Notes under the pieces: generated by a model | Databases searched by the model: none | Told to the model about the DNA's origin: nothing | The model's input: the letters and a program-made list of their open reading frames with translations, nothing else | NCBI GenBank assembly: GCA_000827265.1 | Contig: KN834798.1 | Span: forward strand, 248,626 to 312,625 | DNA length: 64,000 nucleotides | Direction: 5' to 3' | DNA from: Collybiopsis luxurians FD-317 M1 | Lineage: Eukaryota; Basidiomycota; Agaricomycetes; Agaricales; Omphalotaceae | Part shown: one piece after another, positions 34,424-44,554 of the stretch | Layout: each line of letters begins with the position of its first letter | Position numbering within the stretch: position 1 is the first letter of the stretch | Made by a program: the position numbers and the translations under genes

Positions 34424-35411
34424 AAAAGATTGATTGTCGAAGAGTGTGCTCTATATTTGTAATCTCGAACGTCTTTTAACAAGGAAGTTTACGTTAAATC
34501 GGGATAGCGGGCATGGATTGCTTCATCCAACAATGTACAAGGTCAAAGCGTCGAATATCAGGCGCCTGTAATTGATAGTACTTTGATTGCATAAAACTAT
34601 TGCAAGACGTTACAAACAAACTAGGATTATTAATTAACTTCTACTTTAAAGATCAATACATCTCAACTCTTTGAGAATATTGATAGACGTAGCTGGAAAT
34701 GCGACAAGGCTGTCTTGCTTGTAACAGTGAGCGAATTAGGAGAGCAATGCGTAGCGACTTTGACTCGGGTGATATCCCACGTATATGCAGCTAAGAACAG
34801 AATACCAAGTATTCGACAGAAATGTTTACTGTCCCAACCGTAGGAGTCACCATACCAAACCAGAATTTCGGCGAATTCTTGAGCTTTGAAAACGACATTT
34901 GCCAAAAATGGTCGCAAATACTCAGAGATTCGGGTAAAATTAGTATTCAAGATTGTTCAGGACTTCAACTTTCAAGCTCCAAGTTGTAGATCGTAGTATT
35001 GAGTGACTCATGAGGCTCAGGACGGTAGTGATTGAATTGAAGTATAGTATATTTCAACGATGGATGGCATCTTTGGAACAGTCAATGGCCAGCTTAACGA
35101 AGCTTGGATACACCTGAGCTCGGGTACAGCCAACTTAACCAGCTTACAGCGTGCACGTTCGGATTAACATTGTTCCGGAGTAGTCACCGGTTAGCGCGAA
35201 TGAAAATGCTTAGGATAGGATAGGATATTAAATTATACTGGAGAGGTCCAATTCCTGAACGACCAGTTTACCATACTACTATACATTACAATGCTACAAC
35301 TGTACAATGCATAGCTATGGAACACACACTTAGTGAATGGCTTTCGAGTATCTATTCTATAGTCTGCAATATGTTACAGTCCCAAAGCCCTGATATTCGT
35401 TGTATGGAGCG
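34424..35411. other. no gene recognised
   Basis: An open frame 34663-34950 (-) has no recognisable motif. A run of TAGGA units lies near 35213-35226. Nothing else is seen. Confidence 0.35.
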
Positions 35412-37147
35412 TCAATCGTAAACTAGCTCATCATTTTCTTCTTGAAATTCCGGCCAAATACTACTGTGGGTTCCCCGTTGGATCGTTGTGAGATGCGATG
35501 TATACAGTCCTGAAACCGCAATCTTCTGAAGATTGAACATGAGTCGTGACATCATTGTGACAGACATGCTGAAAAATAATGAATTTTAAAAGGGTTCATT
35601 CATATCAGTAATTACATTAAAGAAGATAAAGTACCTGCTTGCAAATCCAGCTAGTAAACCTCGTTCGTATGGCTAGGGTTCGAATGAAGCATTAACTTTT
35701 TTCAGCAATTTCTAAGAGCTATGGTGGACATACCAAAAGATACTTGAGCAGCAGCCGTCGATTAGTGTTAAGAGGCCACAGATGGGATTTATACTTACAT
35801 AGAAGGTTGAGATATTGATCTGTAAAAGGAGGTAAGAACCTTTCATCCGAGGGAAATAATTCAACACTAACTGCATTTGTAAGAGCCATCGCACTTTTGT
35901 CGATGAGAAAGGAGTGAACAAACCTCCGTCGGCGCATTGAGATATCAAGAACTCACCCAAAGTACAATGTTCCTGGAATAGAGTCAGATCAAGACGATCG
36001 GAAGGGGGAGCTTCAATCCTTACCGTCACGAATAATAATGTCAACAAAAGATATCACAGTGAGTAGCTGCAGTTTACGATGTGTTTTGTAGGCTTTATGC
36101 AACATCATCGCAAACAGCATAGAGTCATATAAAAACAGAGCCTCCCAAGCAGCTGCCTGTCCTGTGTAGGGAGTTGGGATAAGGTTTTGAAACTTGCTGG
36201 CAATACGTACGAACAGATCTATATTGAAATATGAGAATTTTCTGTAAGAAGAGGCAATATGATATGATGCGCACTCAGTAAATGAGATTGCTATGTTGCA
36301 CCCTATGTTAAGACCTGTAAACCTCTCTTCCGAAGGATGATATACTGTTGCGAACTATAATTAACTAAGATGAAAGCAAGCTCGGAAAGTCAAAAGGAAA
36401 GCTGACAAGTGCACCGATGAACAATATACAGCCGGTGCAAAGCATAACAGCTAGTATACGCTTATTGCGATCATACAAGGCATATATGCGGATCGAAAGG
36501 AGCACTGAGATGTCTTGGTCATTTTCTATGCTAGTCTGGTAAAATAAATCTTACCGCCGACTATAACTGCTATCACAATGAGCAGGACTTCGCGTAGAGT
36601 ATGGAGCGTCCAACAGCTGACACAACCGTCAGTTAAATAGCAGAAAAAGTTTACTGCACCACACCTCTGCCAAAGTTTGAAAAATTAGACATAAATTGGC
36701 AGATTGGATTGGAGGGGAAAAACTTACCAATTCACTGGCAGAGCCGGAGGTAGTTTTGATCAAGAAAATGCCTCCCAGCACCGAAATGTAGCGGAAGAGA
36801 AAGAAAAGCACTGTGCTTGTATTCACCGGGCCTTTCCAAAAATACCGTATCTCATCGGCTATCAGGATGAAGTTTAGAATGTTTTGGTAGACAAAGAGGC
36901 ACGAAAATATCCACATACAAAGTGTAAGGAGATGGTCCCAGTATAGGATCGCTAAGCAGGGATCGTCTTGGGATTGGAGTGGCTATCGAAGGGAGAAAAT
37001 CTACCTATCGAGAACATGGTAAAATAACCTCGGATCCACCTAAGTACAAGGTTTATTAGAATTCGAGACATATCGATTCTTAAGGGCGTACGCTTGCTCT
37101 GCTGCTGAAACTCGCTCAGCATATGTTGAGTCCGTAGTCGGGTCCAT
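35412..37147 (-). CDS. DUF6533 multi-helix membrane protein (copy D3)
   Basis: Third paralogue. Start MDPTTDSTYAERVSAAEQA at 37147; intron donor GTACGC gives AWIRGYFTMFSI, then AILYWDHLLTLSDEIRYFWK, and FFLFRYISVLGGIFLIKTTS. The distal exons read MSVTMMSRLMFNLQKIAVSG then LYTSHLTTIQRGTHSSIWPE and end ENDELVYD, stop at 35412. No frame break was found. An upstream in-frame ATG at 37222 exists, but D1 and D2 support the start used here. D3 diverges from R4 across a spacer that duplicates the D2-R3 spacer. Confidence 0.75.
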
Positions 37148-38764
37148 AGTTGGGGTGCGCCGAAACACTGATATGAAGCTCTTCTTATACCTGACGCTCA
37201 CTGAACAGCCTTTCATGGACATTCTAAATGCATGAAGCTCCTACACTGCAGAGTTGGTTACCATGTTATTGCACTAGTACTCTGATGTGTATGATGAGTG
37301 GTCTGCTTAGTAGCGATGGATCGAGCTCACTTATATCCAATTGTGATCTCCAGTGATTTGTACACTCAAATCCTCGCATCTCCTTTGCGCATTCTTCGGC
37401 ACTGTTACTTTCGTCGGTCCCGGCACTGTGTGGATTTTGGTTAGAGGACGGAGTACGTATTTCCCAACTTTCCAAAGATCTCAGCTCCTGTGAATTCTCA
37501 GCGTCTGATGCGAATTGTTCGTAACGACGCGTCAGTAGTCGTAAGTTCCGTTCAAGACATATGTTTTCGCTGCCATACTCTTAGCCCTTTAGACTAGCGG
37601 ATACTGGAGGTTCATTGTCATATATTATATCTCGTAGTTATAGTCTGCTCCGCGAGGCTTTTGTCGTAGCTCTGAGTTTGAGATATTTATCCCAGGGCCT
37701 GTGTTACTCCTTGATACCCGACCAATTTAATGTTGATACTTAGCACATATATATATAGCTTGTCAAAGTGCAATGGAAACTGTGGTCAAAAACTGTCAAC
37801 TTCGCTCAACTTAACGTTATATCCTTGATGGAGGCAGCTTGAGGTACGATGTTACCTTTAGCTCAGCCAAGGTCAGAACATGGCTACTGGTGCCTAGACA
37901 AGAAAAGACCCTTGTTAGCAACGGTCAGTGAATCATGAGAGCGTAATGTAACGACTTCGAATCGATGAATAGACGCAGCCAGCAGCAGGGATTTGCGAGA
38001 AAAAGAGTGTACGCTACACTGATGGTAGATGTACTAATAGTTCCAAATTTCCCAAACTCAGGATTTCGGAAGATTCGTAACTGGTTTATTCGAAAAATCG
38101 AGTAAAATTGATATCTTAAGCCTCAAGCTTCAAGTCTTGGGTCCGACGCGAGATGTTGGTGCAGGCCGTATCATGTATAAAGTCTTTGGACGACCAATCC
38201 TAGGATTTTACAATGTAAGAGTAGCTCTTTAACTAGAGCTCTATAACAGTCTTACGCAAAGACGGAGGCATAGGGAGAGGACCCATTGGGCTTGCTTTTT
38301 CAAGCCCGACACGCCCACCAGTATAACGAAAAGGGGTTTCCGGAGGCTGCCAGTTCGGATTCTGAACCCCGACGCGCGCATCCCGTCTCCAAATTCGAAA
38401 AGTCTGTATTTAAAAGGGTGAGGAAGAATGGTCAACAAAATCGAACTCCGAACTTCAGCTTGGCTCACTTTAATCATCATGCCGAACCTGCGCGCCACCT
38501 ACGGCTGGATTAAGGGTATGTTGAGAACTTTCGTGATTCCTGAGAAAACCCATAGTATTATCTTTTCTCTCCTCTGTTAACTGGGCAAATTTGAGCGTAG
38601 TGCACTTGCAGTGCACTGTGCCGCAATCGACGTTTTGGGAGACGGAAATTTGAGAGGGAAATCTTGAGAAAGGTCGGACATATTCGATTCAGCAGCACTT
38701 TTTAGATGCGATATCAAACCTGGGAGTCTTTGCAAATCTTTTGATAACGAGATGACTGTTTTCT
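37148..38764. other. duplicated spacer between D3 and R4
   Basis: Colinear with 28454-30179 at reduced identity. No gene recognised; the open frame 38241-38498 (-) is not preserved in the duplicate. Confidence 0.55.
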
Positions 38765-40214
38765 AGAAGAAGGTACTTTGATGGTCTTTTCGACCGCTGA
38801 GATGAACCGGTGTGACCGTAAGCAGAGAAAGCACGAATTATGATAAAAATTATTGAAAAATAAGAATTTATGAAATAAAAAGAAAGATGGCATTGTTCTG
38901 CATGCCTGAGGCCACGTAGAGTCAGCTGAAAGGAATAAGAAAATGCCAAACCCGAATAGCCGAGAAAATGAGGTCTTGTATTGGTTCCGTCGAGCAGTGT
39001 CAACCCTTTTTCCACACCACCATTATCGGCGACCGCTCGTCATCGCCTAGAACGCACCCAACCCCCTCTCTAGTCCAGTCAAAGTCACCGACTCTTGTCT
39101 CTATCTTCCTCTTGCGAGGTGAAGATGGTCAGTTGAAAGCGTCGCCGTTCGGCTTTGGCTCCAGAGCCGATTTTCCTGCATATCAAGTCCATAAAGCCAT
39201 GGGGGTTAGGAAAGCATGTAGATCTTGCAAAGAGGGAGAGAGGCCACGGGGAAAGAGGCTGCTGGAAGAGCTCAAAGTTACTGGGAACATTGAGCTTGAT
39301 TTCAAAGAGTGAAAGAACTTTACGGACCCCGAATCGCGGACGAGGTGAAGACAAGGGATACCTTCATCGTCTACCTCTCGTCATTTGCTCAGGGACTGGT
39401 GCGCAGATGTACATCCGCCGTTTGCGACCGCCGTCGCGTCATCGACAGTGTTCCTGCCTCCGTAATCAACTATCTCTGGCCCTTGCCATCCGCAGTTATT
39501 TGGGTCTGCTTCCGACTAGGCTTTGATAGCTTCTACGACTTGTAGTATCTCCTGGATCGACTAGGAAGTTTCCAGGTCTCGAATCCGCTCCGTTAGAGCG
39601 TTCAGGCTGCGGGCGTAATCTTCTCTGGCTCCTGGCATCCACAATAATCCGATTTGCTTCTAAATCGGCCGTAGCACCTCCTGTGACTTGAGATACCCCT
39701 TCATTCGCCCAGAACAGAAAGCTAGGGGTCCTTCAAATGCTCCGTCAGAGCGAACAGGTCCTCCGACGCTTCCTCTGCTTCAGAACAGTCTCCACCAGCT
39801 CTGAATTTAACCTGGTAGCCAGCACGGAGCTGGGACATGACCGGTACGAGGGACGGGGCTCTTTGGATATCTACATGCTACACCCACCTCTGATATCGTT
39901 ACCTCCGGTCTGCTTTAAGCTCAGACCGCTCCTCCAAAGTGATACCGGTCACTCTCGTTATGTTGGGGACCGATTGATGCGTTTCTCTTCCTCAGGCTAC
40001 GAGCCCCATCTCACGCCTGGTACTGGGATTCAGACAAAAGTGGTCTTGAAAGTTCGATTTCTTGGCCGGAACTTTGATTCTTGATTTCTGCTGGTTTTTT
40101 TGATATATGCCATTCGTTCACTAGTCAAGTATCAAAACGGTCTTTATTGATAGGTAGGTTTGGTGAGAGGAGAGTTGAGGAGCAGTGAGGGCTCGGGAAT
40201 GATTGCTCATCAGT

Positions 40215-40231
40215 CACGTGAGCATGACTCA
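40215..40231 (+). promoter_or_regulatory. E-box plus AP-1-like pair in R4
   Basis: CACGTG (40215-40220) and TGACTCA (40225-40231). The upstream C/EBP-like palindrome of the other units is degraded to ATTGCTCAT here. Confidence 0.45.
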
Positions 40232-41013
40232 CTGTGCGTCGATTTCCCTCCACCGCTCTACAGCGCCCAATACAGCGTTTGGAAACATCCTTACGACCTA
40301 TTCTTCGGTTGCTACCAGCATTCAATGGGGTGCTTGAGCTTTTGGGCCAAGTCAGCCGCTGCTGACCGCGTAGATACCAGGCTCCAGGTTCCTTGGTCTT
40401 TCGTCTGTTCCTCATCTGAACCTTTTTGATGGCCATCGAGTGGAAGACTCAATAGCGGTGCCAATACCATGCCCTTTCGAGATAATCTAAAGCGGAATGG
40501 GGTCGGACTTTGGGATATGTTCGGTCCTGAGAGAAGCCTCGAGAAAACAGATTGGAGCTTGTACAAATTTGAGTAGATCTTTTGGGGCGATTCTCGAAGG
40601 AGGGCTTTTTTGAATGCGGAATTATGCAGGTGCGTGTATCTGTGTATGTCGAGCCTAAGAAGAGTTGTTGATGAAGAAGACTTGATGAAGGATTTGCATG
40701 TGTCCAAATTTATAGTGGAAGATCAAGAGCAAAAGCGAAGCCTGCGTAAATCTGGCAGATCTTTTGGCGGAAGCATTGATCGGGAGTTTCATGGTACACG
40801 AAAGTTTATAGGTGTGTATATGTCTATGCGCTGAGCCTAATACAGAGCTAACGAGGACTTTGTATCCCGAAGGAATTTATGGTCCAAGACCAACAGAAAA
40901 GACAAAGCCACGGCGCCACGATTTCGGCTCAACATTCCTCAAACTTTGCACACACCAGATATTTGCTCTGGTTTGGCTAGAATTTTTAAACCTCTTAATT
41001 TTGTGACGAGGCG

Positions 41014-41046
41014 TAACTCGGCATTTATAAAATGAGCGTCCCTGCA
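41014..41046 (+). promoter_or_regulatory. putative core promoter box of the R4 small gene
   Basis: TAACTCGGCATTTATAAAAT followed by GCGTCCCTGCA, ending 63 nt before the ATG at 41109. This copy has a TATA-like sequence in the middle of the block. Confidence 0.45.
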
Positions 41047-41108
41047 TGTTTTTCTTCACTCCGACTACCACCTCGTCCGCCACATTTTGACTTTTCCCCG
41101 TCTCATCC

Positions 41109-41520
41109 ATGCCGTGCGTGGTGTCTCGAGCTACCTTTTTCTCCCTAGGGCTCACTATTATTGAACATCAGTGCTGAAAGATATCGTCCATATGGCTGTA
41201 CGGCGCGTCGTCGTCGACGTGAAGAGGCTCTCAACGAATTGCGGCTCGCTCAGACCATTGCGGTAAACGGTTCACTTTCGACTCACGATTCATGTGCTGA
41301 CTAGTCTTCGGTCTAGGAGGAGCACCAAGAACAAAAAGTTGAACCTCAAGATGACTACGATGATGACCTGCTTTACGTGCGTCCTTCAATACGGCTCTAT
41401 CTGTTCGTTTTTCTGACTCGTTGTGCTGACTCTTACCAGATGCTCGTCGTCCTGGTCATACTGCGGATCCTGAACGCCATTTTAATGGAGGTGGCGCTCG
41501 TGCCGCTCAGCAAAAATTAA
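41109..41520 (+). CDS. small tail-anchored-type membrane protein (R4 copy)
   Basis: Most diverged member, yet still open over four exons: ATGCC mini-exon, an exon giving YRPYGCTARRRRRE then EALNELRLAQTIA, an exon EEHQEQKVEPQDDYDDDLLY, and the hydrophobic end LVVLVILRILNAILMEV followed by ALVPLSKN; stop at 41518-41520. The second intron begins GTAAAC and ends TCTAG, the third begins GTGCGT and ends ACCAG. The first acceptor (GCTGAAAG) is weaker than in the other copies. The linker is three residues shorter than in R1. Confidence 0.68.
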
Positions 41521-41720
41521 TGATCGTGAGCCCTTTTTTGAGTGGTCATTTCTCTTTCTAATGTGTATTCAGCTCGCAGAAAATCGATGCTTGTAATTTG
41601 CCTTTAACTGAAGAAAAAACACGAATCCTAAAGCCTGTACATACCTTCTAGTCCTATGTTTGTTTCGTGCGTTCGTCACGGTAGTATCTTCTGGCCCACA
41701 GTCAGTCTCATAATCTAGCT

Positions 41721-43215
41721 TTGTTGTCCACATTCCCTCGAACCAATTACTCAGTACCTTTGGGAAAAACCTGGTATTTGACCCCTGCTCTAATTTGGAA
41801 TTTCCTTGCCATTACGAATCGACCGTGAATAGTGACCATTTGAATGGGCGTCGGGGAATGGTCGATTCCAACTTTTCGGCGCGCAGTGAGCTCTCGATAT
41901 TCAGTTGCGCAGTAGAGCAGGAGAGGGTCGATACGTTACGACTATTGTGAAATGTTACAAGCCAGCGAAAATCAGTCACTCTCCCAAAAAAAAAGCTTGA
42001 TGGATCAGCTCCCCGAACCGCCCACTAGTTGAACAGCTATTGAGAATAGTGTATTATCGCTCGTCCCGTCCTAGAAGTTTACAGCGACAATGCTTTCGAC
42101 CGATCTACAACTCTCAATTCCGATGAACCTTTTGAGAACAGCAACTCTTTCATCCATCATAGCATCGCCGTGTTTAGGGACAGGACTCTCTGCGGGAGTC
42201 ATTATCATGTCAGCGGCCTTACCACTCCACGATTGGAAAAAGAGGGATCGCCGTTCGAGGGTTGACGTTACGACATCAAAAGGCTTATCTGTAATTGAGT
42301 ATACGTTATATTGAAAATTTTCACATCAAAGGATGGCGGTATTGGACCCATCGCGGGCACCAGGAAAGCGACACCGAAGGGTACGACGTGCTCGCTTCTT
42401 GGGTATACTTGAGTCTTGAGTAGAGGAATATTTTTTGCCGCATACCGTGTCATGTATATTGGATCTACAGTTCCAGGCTGCGTCCTCGTAAACGGCGCCA
42501 GTCGCATGTAGGATGCTCAAGCAAGAATCTTCCATTCAATTCCTAGGAAGGCACGCCCCGTTGATCTCACTGCATAGAACCGACCATTTGGAGGGACTCG
42601 GCACATATTCTCAGGCTCCGAGTCTTTCGAGAGTAGCTCGTCGACACGCACAAGGAATCTTGGCTGGGAAATTTTGAGTAGCCTCCAGCTAATACGGTAT
42701 ACGGTAGTATTATCAGTGTATGAAAAGCGATAGCTGGATTAAAGTCAACGACTGCGGCATCGAAAAAGATGGAAGAGCCCAAAAGTGCCGAATATATTCA
42801 TCAATATATAGGCTGTTGAGTTTACGAGCGTGGGAATGTCGAATTCTCGAAAATCAATGCCAGAAAGCTGGCCTATATATACCCGCCCGCTTAGATTACA
42901 TAATTTAAAGGCTGTGTTTGAGTCCGGGATCTCGGCTGACTCACAATGACTACAGTATGTAGCCTCAAAGTTTGAGTAAAATCGGGACTTTTGGCTGACT
43001 CTGGCCCAAGGCCTAGGGTAGTGGCAGTGTTTGAGGTATTCAGATTGAAGACGAGGAGAGCAAGCTGCCATCGTTCATGGATAAGATCACAAATGGCGTT
43101 CAAAACTTTCAGCAGGTTGAAGCTTCAAACGCGTGCAACGTGACCGTGGACTCGCCGATCGTGTGACTAAACGCGTCTGTCTTCTCTTCGCTCATCTCCT
43201 CCAGCATTGTCAGTA
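41721..43215 (-). other. possible unrecognised multi-exon gene
   Basis: Several minus-strand open stretches look coding but could not be joined with confidence: FFDAAVVDFNPAIAF (near 42760), RFLVRVDELLSKDSEPENM (near 42650), GVAFLVPAMGPIPPSFD (near 42340) and LERRSLFFQSWSGKAADMIM (near 42230), ending VAVNF at about 42075. A TATATATA stretch at 42873-42881 would suit a promoter for a gene starting near 42821. No family is recognised. It may be a pseudogene. Confidence 0.3.
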
Positions 43216-44157
43216 ATGTCAGGGCAGTGTACCATATGTATTTCCAATCTAAGTGACCCAGTCTGCATTCCCTGTGGTGAGTAGGGTAACTGCCTAGCTC
43301 GAACCGCAAACTCATTGCTCGAAGGCCACCTTTATTGCTCTCAGTGCCTTTCGGACTATATCTCATCCTCCAGCGAAGACGGATACAACAGTGCTTGCCC
43401 GACATGCCGTGCTCCTTTTTCATTTGGTGAGCGTAAATCGACTCTCTGTAGCTTATTAGATCTCATGCGAATTTTGTAGTCAGCCCGGAGGTTCGGTCGC
43501 TTGATTGATTTCTTTCCCCCAACTGACTGTTTGATTTTCTTAGCTGACGTGTCTCCCAAAGCATGTTCATCGATTTATTACTCCTAGCATCCGCCGCGTG
43601 TACCTTGACACGAGCGGTGTCCAAACGCTTCAAGAAAAACTTGCGACTTCACAGACTCAAATCACAAGGCTCACCCAAGAGAGCGAACGGCTAATGGTAT
43701 TCTGTGAAAAGTATCAGAACGCTGCCGCTGTGCATGCTGAAGGAGAAGCAAAGGCCAACTTGGAAGTTGAACGCTTGACTCGTCTATTGCGTCAGCAAAA
43801 GTCAGAGACTGCAGCGGCCAGACGAAGCACTTCGGAGTCGACAGAAGCGTACGATGAGATGCAGAAGAAGCTCGATGAGCTCCCCGAGTATGCCATGATA
43901 CTACACGCCTCGATATCAGCTCTCTGATATGCTTGCACAGAAAATCTTCCCGCAAACGTCGCAAGCGCGCGTCTCATACCCAGGACCACTCACGGGTCGA
44001 TGATCAATCTCCCGATCCGATACCTTCGATAACTCCGCGTCGTCGCGTTATCCGTGAGCTCCCGAACCGTCTGCAACTGATATCTCCTCCGGAGAAGAGT
44101 TCTTCTCGGAGGGTGTTCGTGAAGAGAGCTCTATCATATGACGAGTCGTCTGAATGA
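43216..44157 (+). CDS. RING-finger protein with coiled coil
   Basis: Five exons: 43216-43276, 43325-43426, 43480-43490, 43544-43887, 43941-44157. The N-terminus is a C3HC4-type RING: MSGQCTICISNLSDPVCIPC, then GHLYCSQCLSDY and SACPTCRAPF, giving the expected Cys/His ligands for two zinc ions. Then ELTCLPKHVHRFITPSIRRV, a linker typical of this basidiomycete family, leads into a coiled coil of about 100 residues (EKLATSQTQITRLTQESERL onward). The basic tail begins KSSRKRRKRASHT and ends SYDESSE. It is likely a ubiquitin E3 ligase or zinc-binding scaffold, possibly nuclear given the basic tail. If the last intron (43888-43940) were retained, the protein would end after ISAL, so the splice decides the tail. 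Confidence 0.8.
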
Positions 44158-44321
44158 TCACTTTTGGAAAGCAGTTGTGTGTATGAGAGAATGACAGTCG
44201 TTCCATGGAGAAAGGCTCGAGTGCGCATTATTTTTGAATGCTTTCAAGTACAGTATGTTGTGTATTAATGGTAAGGTTTGCGCTGGATGAACAAGAAAAA
44301 AAAAGATGGAGATAGCCTATA

Positions 44322-44404
44322 TGACCACCGCAGGACTCGAACCTGCAACCTTTTGGTACGCTCAGCAATCGAAGCCAAACGCGCTACCATTGCGCCAGGT
44401 AGCC
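44322..44404 (-). tRNA. tRNA-Arg (UCG) with 11-nt intron
   Basis: The cloverleaf folds fully on the minus strand. The acceptor stem pairs GGCTACC with GGTGGTC, the D stem pairs GCGC with GCGC around AATGGTA, the anticodon stem pairs TTTGG with CCAAA, and the T arm is GCAGG-TTCGAGT-CCTGC. The anticodon loop reads C-T-TCG-A and is followed by TTGCTGAGCGT, an intron in the canonical place after position 37. Without the intron the length is 72. TCG reads arginine CGA codons. No CCA is encoded, as is normal in eukaryotes. Confidence 0.92.
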
Positions 44405-44554
44405 ATACCTATAGGCTAGAAATAATTAGATTGAGAGACCTCGAGACGCGTTGTGGATTCACGTGCGCGTGAATTTCTCACCAACTGACCACCGCCTTTA
44501 CCCCACACATCCAGCACATTCCATTCCCAAACTCCGCTGGTGTTACTTTCCAAT

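Larger units (their letters stand above)
38765..41720 (+). repeat. repeat unit R, copy R4
   Basis: Most diverged copy. The left edge is near GATGAACCGGTGT (38801). Only one fused copy of the CCTCAGGC...CGAGCC repeat remains (near 39989-40025), as if the sequence between the two repeats had been deleted. The small gene is at the right end. Open frames at 38968-39312 and 39155-39526 (+) are not preserved in the other copies. Confidence 0.7.
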
